DNA from: Candidatus Litorirhabdus singularis
Lineage (GTDB): Bacteria; Pseudomonadota; Gammaproteobacteria; Pseudomonadales; Halieaceae
DNA: 64,000 nt
NCBI RefSeq assembly: GCF_026262625.1
Contig: NZ_SHNN01000003.1
Span: 186,001 to 250,000 of the forward strand
Direction: 5' to 3'
Positions within the stretch are counted from its first letter, which is position 1, and each line of letters opens with the position of its first letter. The position numbers and the translations under genes are program-made. The notes under the pieces were generated by a model. It did no database searches and was not told the DNA's origin. It was given only the letters and a program-made list of their open reading frames with translations. This document shows positions 53,689 to 63,653 of the stretch, one piece after another.

Positions 53689-53985
53689 TGTGTTCTCCTG
53701 ATAGCACGCAGCGGTCTACTGCGTTTCGTAAAATAGAAGCATATCACTGTCTGTAATCACCTCAGAGAACCGGAATCGACAAAAGAGGGTATAGCACAAG
53801 AATCTGACCAACATTACATGGCGCCTGTCGATCACACTGCCCCGCCTAGGGGAACACACGTTGATGGACAAAGCTTCTATACGCTACAAACCCGCGCATG
53901 CTAGACTCGACGCTGCAGACAGACACAGATCTGACGCTGGTAACAAGCCCGCCACAAGTTTTTAATCATATCCAGAACCGACAGC

Positions 53986-56900
53986 ATGCGCGCTAAGCAG
54001 CAGATTTTTCGTGTCCGACGCGAATACAACCAATGGGTGAACAACCAGACCCTGGAAGACTACGCCCTGCGTTTTACCGCCAAGAGCGCTCGCCGCTGGA
54101 GTAGCTGGCAAGTCTCGATGACCGCACTGGGCGCAACGGCTTTCCTGGCTCTGGAAGCCATCGGCGGAGCAATTACACTCAACTACGGTTTTACCAACGC
54201 TGTCTATGCCATGCTGGCAGTGGGCGCAGTCCTGTTTGTAATTGGCCTCCCTATCAGCTATCACGCTGCGCGACAGGGTCTCGACATTGACCTGCTGACC
54301 CGTGGCGCCGGATTCGGCTACTTGGGATCCACCGTCACCTCGCTGATATATGCGTCTTTTACCTTCATCTTCTTCGCCATTGAAGCAGCCATTCTCGCCA
54401 TGGCGCTCAAGGCTTTGCTTGGCATTCCCCTCTACATTGGCTACGTACTGTGCTCAGTGGCTGTGATTCCGATTGTGACCCATGGCATCACGGCCATTAG
54501 CCGCTTTCAGGTTGGCACCCAAGGCCTGTGGCTGGCACTACAGCTACTGGCCTTGCTGGCAATTGCGATGTTCGAGCTGTCCCGAGTAGAAGACTGGACC
54601 CAGTTTCAAGGTCTTCAACCAGCACCAGAGCCAGGCTTCAACCTGCTATTATTTGGCGCTGCTTCTGCCGTGTTGTTTGCCTTTGTCGCCCAGATTGGGG
54701 AGCAGGTGGACTACCTGCGTTTTCTACCGGCCCGGGAAAGTACCGGCAAACTGGCTTGGTGGAGTGCCATGATCTGTGCCGGCCCAGGCTGGATTTTTAT
54801 CGGCATCATCAAGATGCTGATTGGATCTTTTCTGGCATGGTTAGCCTTCAGCGGAGGTAAGCCTTTCGCAGTAGCTACCGACCCCACCTACATGTATCAA
54901 ACGGTCTACGGGTACTTCACCCAGTCTCCGACGCTGGCTCTGATACTGGCGGGCACCATGGTCATCATTTCGCAGATGAAGATTAACGTTACCAATGCGT
55001 ACGCCGGATCCATCGCCTGGTCGAACTTTTTCTCGAGACTGACTCACAGCCACCCTGGTCGAGTAGTGTGGCTGGTATTCAATGTACTCATTGCACTGCT
55101 GCTGATGGAGCTGGGCATTTATCAGGTACTTGAGAATATACTCAGCGTCTTCGCTATCGTCGCCGTCAGCTGGCTGGGCACTATTGCCGTTGACCTCAGC
55201 ATCAATCTTCAGCTCGGGCTAAGACCACAAAAAATTGAGTTCAAACGTGCCCATCTGTACGACGTCAATCCGGTCGGAGTAGGCTCGATGCTAGGCGCGG
55301 CGTTTGTAGGATTGGTCTGCTACAGCGGCTGGCTGGGCCTGGAGGCACAGGCCCTGGCACATTTCTTGACACTGATTACCACGGTCATACTTGCCCCCGC
55401 TATCGCCTGGCTGACCGGAGGCCGCTATTACATTGCGCGTGAATCAATTGAGCTGGCGGAGCTTGAAGAGCCCTGCCGATGCTGCATCTGTGAAAACCGT
55501 TTCGAATCCGAAGACATGAGCTATTGTCCGGCCTACGCAGGAGCCATTTGTTCACTATGCTGCTCACTGGACAGTCGCTGTATGGACTCCTGCAAACCCG
55601 GGGCGCGCTTCTCAAGGCAGATCGTTCATTGGCTGGGGAAAATCATGCCGGAGAAAGTTGTTGCCCTGGTCGACTCACGCATGGGTCACTATCTGGCAAT
55701 TCTCAGTTGCATTGCCGGTATCAATGCAGCACTTTTAACCCTGGTGTACTACCACATTGATCCTAGCGAAGCGGCAGTTGCGGAGCTGCTAAGCGAGATG
55801 CTGTGGACTCTGTTTTTCGTGTTCATGATCATCGCTGGCGTTATCGCCTGGTTATTCCTGTTGTCTCAGGAAAGCCGTCTGGTTGCAGAGGAGGAGTCAC
55901 AGCGCCAAACCCAATTGCTTATGCGCGAGATACAGGCTCACGGTGCTACGGACCGTGAGCTGCAAAATGCCAAGGAGAATGCCGAAGCGGCCAACCTGGC
56001 CAAGAGCCGCTATCTGGGAGGTATCAGCCACGAGCTGCGCACACCGCTGCAATCCATTCTTGGCTACGCGCAGATTCTGGGTCGTGATCCGGAGATTCCG
56101 GATGCACGCCGCGACTCTATCGATATCATCAGGCGCAGCGGTGAATACCTCAACGACCTGATTGATGGGCTACTGGAAATTTCACGTATCGAAGCCGGAC
56201 GCCTGGATATCCAGAGAGAGCAGGTTGACCTGCATACGCTACTGGCAGAGCTGGTCGATATGTTCAGGCAACAGGCCAACGCCAAGTCAATCGATTTCAA
56301 TTATCGCTGTTCGCCTGCGTTGCCACGCTTTATCAATAGCGATGAAAAACGACTGCGGCAGATTCTTATAAACCTACTGAGCAACGCCATCAAATTCACT
56401 GACACAGGCAGTGTCAGCTTTGATATTAAATATCGCAGCCATGTTGCGGAGTTTATTGTCGAGGATAGTGGCCGCGGCATCGCCAGCGCCGACCGCGACC
56501 GGATTTTCCAACCGTTTGAACGGGTACACCGCAGCGGCGCGCCTTACACCCCAGGTACCGGGCTCGGCCTGACCATCGTGCGACTGCTGTCGGAGATGAT
56601 GGGCGGTGATGTCAGCCTCAACAGCCAGCCAGGTGTAGGCACTCGCTTTGTCTTGCAGATGATGCTGAGCCGTATCGATCAACCCAGCCTGCCAGCACCG
56701 CCCAAGCGTCCGGTCATCGGCTACCATGGTGCTCGGCAACACGTCATGGTCGTCGATGATGAGCCACACCATCGCCAAATACTGGAGCAGTTACTGACAC
56801 CGCTAGGCTTCAATGTGCAAGAGGCTGCTGACGCAGCAGCCTGTCTGTCAGGTCGCAAAGACTGCCAGCCGGATCTATACCTACTGGATATCGCTATGCC

Positions 56901-57378
56901 CGGAACCGATGGTCTCGGTCTGGCAAAAATACTGCGCTCCTCTGGCGATAAAGCCGCCATTATCATGATATCGGGTAATGCACACCGCCGCCGCGAGATC
57001 ATCAACAGCAATTCCATGACAGAGGAAGCCGAGCGAGTTTACCACGATGACTTTATGACCAAACCCATACGGCTCGATGCGCTGTTGGCGCGCATTGGCA
57101 AACTGCTGCAGATAAAATGGGTGTATGGGGCAGTCGACAACAGCGCGCAGACGCCCGCTGTGCTAGACACGGACTCCGTTCACATTCCGGCGTCACACCC
57201 CAGCATAGTGCAGCTCAAAACCTACGCAGAACTGGGTTACCTCAAGGGGGTTCGCGAACAACTGACTGAACTGGCGGAACACGGAACTATCGAAAAACAC
57301 GCTATCGCGCATATGCAGCAGCTGGCACGCGATGCACAACTGGAGAAAATGGTGGAATTTTTGGAACGCTCAGCATGA
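53986..57378 (+). CDS. NCS1 permease-histidine kinase-receiver fusion sensor
   Basis: An 1130-residue hybrid sensor. Residues 1-480 are a full-length permease-like domain with about 12 membrane helices, similar to NCS1 cytosine/allantoin/hydantoin permeases. Residues 497-536 are Cys-rich (C497, C499, C500, C502, C514, C522, C525, C526, C532, C536), a likely metal-binding module. Two more helices follow (about 567-590, 606-626), a coiled linker, the HisKA box with H682, the ATPase domain with N-box near 796-800 and a DSGRG box, a receiver with D968 and K1026, and a helical tail. Like CbrA, it joins a transporter to a kinase. The gene converges with the urease operon and overlaps a response regulator gene. 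The ligand is probably a nitrogen compound (inference). The start has a weak ribosome site. Confidence 0.93.
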   Translation: MRAKQQIFRVRREYNQWVNNQTLEDYALRFTAKSARRWSSWQVSMTALGATAFLALEAIGGAITLNYGFTNAVYAMLAVGAVLFVIGLPISYHAARQGLDIDLLTRGAGFGYLGSTVTSLIYASFTFIFFAIEAAILAMALKALLGIPLYIGYVLCSVAVIPIVTHGITAISRFQVGTQGLWLALQLLALLAIAMFELSRVEDWTQFQGLQPAPEPGFNLLLFGAASAVLFAFVAQIGEQVDYLRFLPARESTGKLAWWSAMICAGPGWIFIGIIKMLIGSFLAWLAFSGGKPFAVATDPTYMYQTVYGYFTQSPTLALILAGTMVIISQMKINVTNAYAGSIAWSNFFSRLTHSHPGRVVWLVFNVLIALLLMELGIYQVLENILSVFAIVAVSWLGTIAVDLSINLQLGLRPQKIEFKRAHLYDVNPVGVGSMLGAAFVGLVCYSGWLGLEAQALAHFLTLITTVILAPAIAWLTGGRYYIARESIELAELEEPCRCCICENRFESEDMSYCPAYAGAICSLCCSLDSRCMDSCKPGARFSRQIVHWLGKIMPEKVVALVDSRMGHYLAILSCIAGINAALLTLVYYHIDPSEAAVAELLSEMLWTLFFVFMIIAGVIAWLFLLSQESRLVAEEESQRQTQLLMREIQAHGATDRELQNAKENAEAANLAKSRYLGGISHELRTPLQSILGYAQILGRDPEIPDARRDSIDIIRRSGEYLNDLIDGLLEISRIEAGRLDIQREQVDLHTLLAELVDMFRQQANAKSIDFNYRCSPALPRFINSDEKRLRQILINLLSNAIKFTDTGSVSFDIKYRSHVAEFIVEDSGRGIASADRDRIFQPFERVHRSGAPYTPGTGLGLTIVRLLSEMMGGDVSLNSQPGVGTRFVLQMMLSRIDQPSLPAPPKRPVIGYHGARQHVMVVDDEPHHRQILEQLLTPLGFNVQEAADAAACLSGRKDCQPDLYLLDIAMPGTDGLGLAKILRSSGDKAAIIMISGNAHRRREIINSNSMTEEAERVYHDDFMTKPIRLDALLARIGKLLQIKWVYGAVDNSAQTPAVLDTDSVHIPASHPSIVQLKTYAELGYLKGVREQLTELAEHGTIEKHAIAHMQQLARDAQLEKMVEFLERSA

Positions 57379-58286
57379 ATATAGCAACAAAAGACAGTGG
57401 GATAGTGCTGATCGCCGATGACTCGCCTGAAACTCTGGGTATGCTAAACGAGGCACTGGAACAGTCCGGGTATATGGTTCTGGTTGCTCTGGAAGGCCGC
57501 CAGGCGCTTACTATCGCCGAGAAAATCACCCCCGACATCATACTACTGGACGCGATCATGCCCAAGTTAGATGGCTTCGAAACCTGCCGCAAGCTGCAGA
57601 CCATACCCCAACTGGCAGAGGTTCCGGTGATTTTCATGACCGGGCTAAACGACACCGAAAGTATCGTCAGAGCGCTCGACTGCGGGGCTGTCGACTACCT
57701 ACAGAAACCCATTAACCCAGACGAGCTGATCGCACGCATGCGAGTACATCGACATAACGCCAGCAAGGCTACCAGTGCGCGCAGTGCACTGGACAGCACC
57801 GGCCAACATCTGTTCACCATCAATGTCGAAGGCCGCATCGTCTGGGCCACACCACAGACCATCGCCTTGTTCAATATCGCCAGAGTCAGCGACACCTGGA
57901 AGGATCAGGAGCTACCCAGCCAACTGTTGCAATGGCTTAATCACCAGCCACGGCCCAATCAATCGATCGAACTTAGCGGCCTGGAGCACCCACTGCAGGT
58001 CAGGTATCTCGAACGTTCTGACCACGGTGAGGTTTTACTGAAGCTGCTGGATGGAGCCGTGCCATCGGGGCCCGAGCGTCTGCGCAAAGCTCTACCGCTG
58101 ACCGGCCGCGAATCAGAAGTGCTGTACTGGATAGGCAATGGCAAAACCAATCGGGAAATTGCTCTGATACTCGACAACAGTCCGCGCACTATCAACAAGC
58201 ATCTGGAACAGGTGTTCCGCAAACTTGAGGTCAGCAATCGCACTTCAGCCGCAGCCATCGCCCTGAAAATTATGGCAACAGAGTGA
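57375..58286 (+). CDS. LuxR-family response regulator
   Basis: A 303-residue regulator: receiver domain with D15, D16, phosphoacceptor D59 and K111, a middle segment of about 100 residues with PAS-like GRIVWATPQTIALFN, and a C-terminal LuxR/GerE helix-turn-helix (LTGRESEVLYWIGNGKTNREIALIL...NKHLEQVFRKLEV) near 236-300. ATGA overlap with the hybrid kinase shows coupled translation, so it is the likely partner. Target genes are not shown; the convergent ure genes or uptake genes are candidates. Confidence 0.94.
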   Translation: MNIATKDSGIVLIADDSPETLGMLNEALEQSGYMVLVALEGRQALTIAEKITPDIILLDAIMPKLDGFETCRKLQTIPQLAEVPVIFMTGLNDTESIVRALDCGAVDYLQKPINPDELIARMRVHRHNASKATSARSALDSTGQHLFTINVEGRIVWATPQTIALFNIARVSDTWKDQELPSQLLQWLNHQPRPNQSIELSGLEHPLQVRYLERSDHGEVLLKLLDGAVPSGPERLRKALPLTGRESEVLYWIGNGKTNREIALILDNSPRTINKHLEQVFRKLEVSNRTSAAAIALKIMATE

Positions 58287-58300
58287 ACCCGAAACGCGCC

Positions 58301-58936
58301 TCAGGCGCTAGCGTGTGCCGCTGGCGCAGCTAGCATTCCCTCGCGGATGATAAAGTCGATGATAGTGGTCAGGCCATCTCCACTTTTGAGATTGGAAAAC
58401 ACAAATGGCCGCTCCTTACGCATCAAGCGAGCGTCGCGGTCCATGACCTCCAGCGAGGCTCCCACCAATGGCGCTAAATCGGTTTTGTTAATCACCAGCA
58501 GGTCAGAGCGGGTAATACCCGGCCCGCCTTTTCGCGGAATCTTGTCACCCGCACTGACATCAATTACATAAATAGTCAGGTCAGATAGCTCCGGGCTGAA
58601 AGTCGCACTGAGATTGTCGCCGCCACTTTCCACAAACACCACGTCCAGATCACCGTGGCGAGCCATCAGCTCATCAATCGCCGCCAGATTCATAGAAGCA
58701 TCTTCACGAATAGCCGTATGCGGACAACCGCCGGTTTCAACACCAATAATACGATCGGGACTAAGCGCACCATGGCGAGTCAGGAACTGCGCATCCTCCT
58801 GTGTATAAATATCATTAGTGACAACCGCTATCTGGTACTCATCGCGCAACACGCTGCACAGGGCTTTCAGCAACGCCGTCTTGCCGGAGCCCACTGGGCC
58901 ACCAACACCTACTCGTAAAGTTTGTTTCGTTTTCAT
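58301..58936 (-). CDS. ureG: urease accessory GTPase UreG
   Basis: A 211-residue SIMIBI GTPase that powers nickel delivery to urease. The P-loop GPVGSGKT is at 13-20; nickel-binding and switch region [19 protein letters not shown] follows, with Cys-Pro-His. G-motif NKTDLAP is present. It is the last gene of the urease operon, 39 bp after ureF, and its 3' end is 15 bp from the convergent response regulator gene. Confidence 0.97.
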   Translation of the reverse strand: MKTKQTLRVGVGGPVGSGKTALLKALCSVLRDEYQIAVVTNDIYTQEDAQFLTRHGALSPDRIIGVETGGCPHTAIREDASMNLAAIDELMARHGDLDVVFVESGGDNLSATFSPELSDLTIYVIDVSAGDKIPRKGGPGITRSDLLVINKTDLAPLVGASLEVMDRDARLMRKERPFVFSNLKSGDGLTTIIDFIIREGMLAAPAAHASA

Positions 58937-58975
58937 CTATCTTCTCCTCAGATTTCTGTGCGGCGATTGCGCGAT

Positions 58976-59647
58976 TCAACTGCGAAACAACCTTGAATAT
59001 TGGGTTTCATGCCAGACGCTGGCGAGCGCCAGACCGGGCAGCGAGGCACCGATATCCCGATCCTCTAAAACCATGGCAGCATCAACCGCTGCTGGCAGTT
59101 GTTCTGACAGCTGACCCAGCAGTATTTGAGCGGCACTCTGTCCCAACGGTACCAGTTTTGTTGCCGCCGCTACTTGATTCTCCAGCCATGCCCAGGCGTA
59201 GCCATGACAAGCGGCTCGTGGGCTTATCGACCACGCATCACAGGCTATCGCAAAACCAGCGGCAAATACCGGCGTCTGTAAAGGTGGTTGAGGCAACTCA
59301 AGCTGATTAAGCAAACGCACCAGGGCCTCGCCCATCGCCGTATCAGTTAACCGCAGCTCGGCGGTTTCACGACACGCCAACAAATAGTCATTCCAGTACT
59401 GCACGGCGCTGATATCACGTTCTTCCTGTGCTCGTTGCAAGCGCAAAAGCAGCGGCAAGTCCACTCGGGCGAGGCTGTAATTTAGCTGATCCAGCAACCA
59501 ATCGTGAGTCGCTTCCCGGTCTTGCAGCCAACCCTGCTCAACCGCATTTTCAAGTCCCTGCGAAAAGGCGTAACCACCCACCGGCAGCGCTACGCTACTC
59601 AATTGCAGCAGCCGCAGCAGAGCGCTGTCAGTCGTGGTGATGGCCAT
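58976..59647 (-). CDS. ureF: urease accessory protein UreF
   Basis: A 223-residue helical accessory protein that gates UreG in the activation complex. Family marks are LPVGGYAFSQGLENAVEQG near the N-terminus and the LVPLGQSAAQILL region. AGGAG precedes the ATG at 59647; the longer frame reaches further into ureE. It overlaps ureE by 20 bp, so coupled translation is likely. Confidence 0.95.
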   Translation of the reverse strand: MAITTTDSALLRLLQLSSVALPVGGYAFSQGLENAVEQGWLQDREATHDWLLDQLNYSLARVDLPLLLRLQRAQEERDISAVQYWNDYLLACRETAELRLTDTAMGEALVRLLNQLELPQPPLQTPVFAAGFAIACDAWSISPRAACHGYAWAWLENQVAAATKLVPLGQSAAQILLGQLSEQLPAAVDAAMVLEDRDIGASLPGLALASVWHETQYSRLFRS

Positions 59648-60095
59648 GACCAGCTCCTGCATAGGCGCCGGCTTCGGGCACAAACACTAACTCCTCGTGA
59701 CTGACCTGCAAACCAAGTTGCCGCAACATTTGCTCCAGCACCGGATCTGGCGTCATTAGCAGCCAGCGCTCACCCACCTGAATTTTGACATGGCGATTAC
59801 CCAGGTGATAACAGGCACGGGCAAAAATCTGCCAATCACTGCAGCTACCGCGTACCACCATTTCGCTAGCGCCTGCGACTTCAAACAAGCGACCACACTC
59901 ACTTTCCAGAAGCTCACCCAGAGCCAGGGTTTTCCCGCGTTCCAAAAAGATGCGCAGTTCGGCACCAGTCTCTGTCCGCACCTTGAGCCGACCACGCTCG
60001 CGCTGCAGGTGATCAAGTACTACCCGATCGTGAACTGTCGCGCCTGGCTCGGCCGGGCGGCGACGTTGAATTTCAAAGCTTTGCGTAATGTTCAT
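59628..60095 (-). CDS. ureE: urease nickel metallochaperone UreE
   Basis: A 155-residue nickel chaperone, with an N-terminal peptide-binding domain (RRRPAEPGATVHDRVVLDH) and a C-terminal metal-binding domain (ACYHLGNRHVKIQVGERWLL). The His-rich tail is short (GAGHGHHHD), so it holds fewer nickel ions than the long-tailed forms. GTG at 60101 is an alternative start 6 bp upstream; neither has a good ribosome site, consistent with coupling to ureC. Confidence 0.95.
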   Translation of the reverse strand: MNITQSFEIQRRRPAEPGATVHDRVVLDHLQRERGRLKVRTETGAELRIFLERGKTLALGELLESECGRLFEVAGASEMVVRGSCSDWQIFARACYHLGNRHVKIQVGERWLLMTPDPVLEQMLRQLGLQVSHEELVFVPEAGAYAGAGHGHHHD

Positions 60096-60102
60096 AGGCA
60101 CG

Positions 60103-61806
60103 CTAAAACAAGCAGTAGAGCTGCGCCAACGGCAGCACTTGCGCAGGTTCGCAGGTTAACAGTTCACCGTCAGCGCGAACCTCATAGGTCTGTGAGTCGA
60201 CGGTGATACTGGGCTTCCAGGCATTATGCACCATGTCGGTCTTACCGATAGTGCGGGTATTGCGGCAGGCTACCAAACGCCGGCCCAGCCCTAGCTTAGC
60301 GGCTAGATCGGTTTCCAGCGCTGCTGCTGAAGTGAAAGTCACAGCAGTGGCGCGGGGAGCTTCACCAAAAGCACCGAACATCATCCGGTAGTGCACCGGT
60401 TGCGGTGTAGGAATCGATGCATTGGGATCGCCCATGGGGGCGGCAGCGATGAAACCACCTTTGATAATCAGGGCCGGCTTGATAGCAAAAAATGCCGGTT
60501 TCCAAAGCACAATATCCGCCAGCTTGCCTACTTCAATCGACCCGACCTCATGGTCAATACCATGAGCAATGGCTGGATTAATCGTATACTTGGCCACGTA
60601 ACGGCGCGCCCTGAAATTATCCATTTGCGGAGTATCTTGCTCCAGCGCACCACGCTGCTGTTTCATCTTGTGCGCTGTTTGCCAGGTTCGGGTAATCACC
60701 TCACCGACTCGGCCCATCGCCTGCGAGTCAGAAGCGATCATACTGAATGCTCCAAGGTCATGCAGAATATCCTCGGCGGCGATGGTCTCTTTGCGTATGC
60801 GCGAATCCGCAAACGCAACATCCTCAGGAATCGAGGAATCCAGATGGTGACATACCATCAGCATATCCAGATGCTCATCCACGGTATTGACCGTGTAAGG
60901 ACGCGTCGGGTTGGTCGACGAAGGCAGCACATTTTCCTCGGCGCAGGCTTTGATAATATCCGGCGCATGGCCACCCCCGGCGCCCTCCGTATGGTAAGTG
61001 TGTATGGTGCGACCTTTGAACGCAGCAAGCGTGTCATCAACAAAGCCGGACTCGTTGAGAGTATCGGTATGAATCGCTACTTGAACATCAAATTCCTCCG
61101 CCACGCTTAGGCAGGTATCGATAGAAGCCGGCGTGGTGCCCCAGTCTTCATGCAGTTTCAGACCACAGGCACCGGCGAGAAGTTGCTCTTCCAGCGGCAG
61201 CGGTTGACTCGCATTACCCTTGCCCAGAAAGCCAAGATTCATCGGCATAGAGTCTGTCGCCTGCAGCATGCGCGCTATGTTCCATGGACCCGGCGTACAG
61301 GTGGTAGCGTTGGTGCCAGTGGCCGGCCCGGTGCCTCCGCCGAGCATGGTAGTAATACCGCTCATAAGCGCCTCTTCAATCTGCTGTGGGCAGATAAAGT
61401 GAATGTGGGCATCGATACCGCCAGCGGTCAGTATCTGGCCCTCACCGGCAATGACCTCGGTCCCGGCACCAATCAAGATATCAACGCCATCCTGAATATC
61501 AGGATTGCCCGCCTTGCCTATGGCTGCTATGCGGCCGTTCTTGATACCTACATCCGCCTTCACAATGCCCCAGTGATCAAGGATTAGCGCATTGGTAATC
61601 ACAGTGTCGACGGTGTCGGCACAGCTCGCCTGCCCCTGGCCCATGCCATCACGAATCACCTTACCGCCGCCAAATTTTACTTCATCACCATAGCGGGTGA
61701 AGTCACTCTCCACCTGAATAAACAGATCAGTATCAGCCAAACGTACCCGGTCGCCTGTGGTCGGACCAAACATAGAGGCGTAGGAACGTCGATCCAATGT
61801 AGTCAT
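60103..61806 (-). CDS. ureC: urease alpha subunit UreC
   Basis: The 567-residue catalytic subunit, hydrolysing urea to ammonia and carbamate. All nickel-site residues are present at the Klebsiella positions: H134, H136, carbamylated K217, H246, H272 and D360, with H320 and C319 of the mobile flap. The family length is normal. It overlaps ureB by 4 bp and precedes ureE by 8 bp. Confidence 0.99.
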   Translation of the reverse strand: MTTLDRRSYASMFGPTTGDRVRLADTDLFIQVESDFTRYGDEVKFGGGKVIRDGMGQGQASCADTVDTVITNALILDHWGIVKADVGIKNGRIAAIGKAGNPDIQDGVDILIGAGTEVIAGEGQILTAGGIDAHIHFICPQQIEEALMSGITTMLGGGTGPATGTNATTCTPGPWNIARMLQATDSMPMNLGFLGKGNASQPLPLEEQLLAGACGLKLHEDWGTTPASIDTCLSVAEEFDVQVAIHTDTLNESGFVDDTLAAFKGRTIHTYHTEGAGGGHAPDIIKACAEENVLPSSTNPTRPYTVNTVDEHLDMLMVCHHLDSSIPEDVAFADSRIRKETIAAEDILHDLGAFSMIASDSQAMGRVGEVITRTWQTAHKMKQQRGALEQDTPQMDNFRARRYVAKYTINPAIAHGIDHEVGSIEVGKLADIVLWKPAFFAIKPALIIKGGFIAAAPMGDPNASIPTPQPVHYRMMFGAFGEAPRATAVTFTSAAALETDLAAKLGLGRRLVACRNTRTIGKTDMVHNAWKPSITVDSQTYEVRADGELLTCEPAQVLPLAQLYCLF

Positions 61807-62141
61807 TGTGAATCTCCGGATACTGCCGTCGTCACGGGCAGTGGCCCCATAATTTCACCGCGAAAACCAAACACCCGGCGGTCCCCCGCATAGGCGACCA
61901 GCTCCACTTCACGGTCTTGGCCCGGCTCAAATCGCACGGCGGTGCCGGAAGCAATATTCAAACGAAACCCAAGAGCCTGCTCGCGATCGAATATCAGCGC
62001 GGGATTGGTTTCATAAAAATGATAATGTGAGCCGACCTGCACTGGTCTGTCACCGCTATTCTCGACACGCAGTGTTAGCGTCTCGCGACCCTCATTGAGT
62101 GTGATATCGCCTTCAGCGACCAGAATTTCACCCGGTATCAT
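61803..62141 (-). CDS. ureB: urease beta subunit UreB
   Basis: A 112-residue urease subunit with the family's start [19 protein letters not shown] and [10 protein letters not shown] block. It is separate from ureA, as in most bacteria, and overlaps ureC by 4 bp (ATGA). It contributes to the (alpha-beta-gamma)3 holoenzyme. Confidence 0.98.
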   Translation of the reverse strand: MIPGEILVAEGDITLNEGRETLTLRVENSGDRPVQVGSHYHFYETNPALIFDREQALGFRLNIASGTAVRFEPGQDREVELVAYAGDRRVFGFRGEIMGPLPVTTAVSGDSQ

Positions 62142-62156
62142 GCTGTCCCTCGCGTT

Positions 62157-62459
62157 TCAGTTAATTGGATTGTGGACAGTGACCAACTTGGTCCCGTCAG
62201 GAAAAGTTGCCTCAACCTGAACTTCAGCAATCAAGTCGGGAACCGCATCCAGCACCTGCTCGGCACTGAGAATGGTCCGACCATAGCTCATCAGTTCGGC
62301 AACGGTCTTGCCGTCACGGGCACCTTCCATTATTTCCAGCGTCAGGTACGCAACCGCTTCCGGGTAGTTCAGGCGCAAGCCACGCTGAAGACGTCGCTCT
62401 GCCAACAAGCCTGCGGTTACCACCAGCAGCTTGTCCTTTTCTCTTGGCAATAGTTCCAT
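62157..62459 (-). CDS. ureA: urease gamma subunit UreA
   Basis: A 100-residue gamma subunit with [17 protein letters not shown] start and the typical [21 protein letters not shown] ending. It lies 15 bp before ureB and 34 bp after ureD. Confidence 0.98.
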   Translation of the reverse strand: MELLPREKDKLLVVTAGLLAERRLQRGLRLNYPEAVAYLTLEIMEGARDGKTVAELMSYGRTILSAEQVLDAVPDLIAEVQVEATFPDGTKLVTVHNPIN

Positions 62460-62493
62460 AGTTCATTCCGTATTCGCTGCAAGTTTGCAGATA

Positions 62494-63366
62494 TTATGTA
62501 TACCAGATACGCGGCACACTGGCAGGCCGTTGCATAACCAGCGGACGCAGGACCTGCCACCAGTCGGTAAAAAGCTTGCGCGCCTGCGCCGCGCTGCTAC
62601 CGAGGTAGCGACCAAGCACGAAGTCTCCGTTAAGGCCCAAAGCTGCCTCGCGCTGCAGTCCAGCCGCGCCAATCATCGCACGTAGAGTGTCCAGGGTCAG
62701 CGTAGACGGCGCCGTCACCGGACCAATCAAGAAAAAACCGGCCACCGGCTGGCCTTGCAACCCCACTTTGGAATCCAGCAGAGGCAAGTCCGCGGCAGTC
62801 AACTTCAGCTGCTCGATAAACACCGGACGCCCGTCAAGAAAGACCGCATAGCGCTGCCTGAAACTGCCATCATTAAAGCGAGAGGCGCTGGCCGGTAATC
62901 CGAAGCAGGTAATTTCCCAAGCCCCGAAGTGCGCGCCCGGCGCCAAGTTAACAGTTGTCTCAAGCTCCACTCTGGCGCCGTCATAGACAATACTCTCTTG
63001 CGGAAACCACTCGACCGCGGCGTCAGTGTCCACTTCAATATGTACGTTCTGAACCTGAGCATCACCACCTTGGCGCGCTCTATACATGCGCCCAGCCCCG
63101 GGCGTTGTCAGCAAAGCCGCACTGGCTGCGCCTGCATGAATACTGATCTCAAGCCGATCCCCGGAAACCAGTCCACCCGGAGGATGCAGCGGATAGACAT
63201 GGGCCCAATTCGGGCCCTCTGGATAAAAGGGCTTTTGTACGTACAGCGGACCGACGTGGTGGCAACTACTCAAACGACTTCCGCGGTCGGTGCGGGTAAA
63301 CTTCAGCGCCAGTTCTGCATGCCAGTGTTCCTGATGAATCTTATCCAGAGCGGATTCAGCCCTCAT
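62494..63366 (-). CDS. ureD: urease accessory protein UreD
   Basis: A 290-residue accessory protein (UreH/UreD), the scaffold that binds apo-urease with UreF and UreG. Family blocks are KPFYPEG, VYPLHPPGGLVSGDRL, TTPGAGRMYR and WFPQESIVYDGA. It overlaps the small exported-protein gene by 11 bp, so the operon begins at or before that gene. Confidence 0.96.
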   Translation of the reverse strand: MRAESALDKIHQEHWHAELALKFTRTDRGSRLSSCHHVGPLYVQKPFYPEGPNWAHVYPLHPPGGLVSGDRLEISIHAGAASAALLTTPGAGRMYRARQGGDAQVQNVHIEVDTDAAVEWFPQESIVYDGARVELETTVNLAPGAHFGAWEITCFGLPASASRFNDGSFRQRYAVFLDGRPVFIEQLKLTAADLPLLDSKVGLQGQPVAGFFLIGPVTAPSTLTLDTLRAMIGAAGLQREAALGLNGDFVLGRYLGSSAAQARKLFTDWWQVLRPLVMQRPASVPRIWYT

Positions 63367-63553
63367 GATCGCCCGCAGCCAGCGGCGCCATACCTGCTTC
63401 GAATAACGATCGCCAGACGGCCGCGATCATAATCGCTCCGACTACTGCGGCAACGCTATAAAGTGGGTCAATACCCTCACCATGATGCGCCTGCGCCAGC
63501 GAAGGTACCATCGCTGTCGATAATCCTGCTGCTATACGCCGAAATGAAATCAC
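63356..63553 (-). CDS. small exported protein, urease-linked, His-His N-terminus
   Basis: A 65-residue protein with a cleavable signal (MISFRRIAAGLSTAMVPSLAQA), so the mature protein would begin HHGEG, followed by one membrane-length segment (LYSVAAVVGAIMIAAVW) and an acidic tail. Many HupE/UreJ nickel permeases begin their mature form with a similar His-rich start, but those have six membrane segments. Gene position before ureD with an 11-bp overlap indicates a urease-related job, perhaps nickel binding; this is inference. I do not recognise a named family. Confidence 0.75.
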   Translation of the reverse strand: MISFRRIAAGLSTAMVPSLAQAHHGEGIDPLYSVAAVVGAIMIAAVWRSLFEAGMAPLAAGDHEG

Positions 63554-63653
63554 CTGCTACTCCTATATTGCCTGTCGCCATTGGCGCACTATGCAATGCT
63601 CCAGTTTGTGAGCCGCCGGCGTTCATCTACCGGTAGCAATTTTTCGAGTCTGA

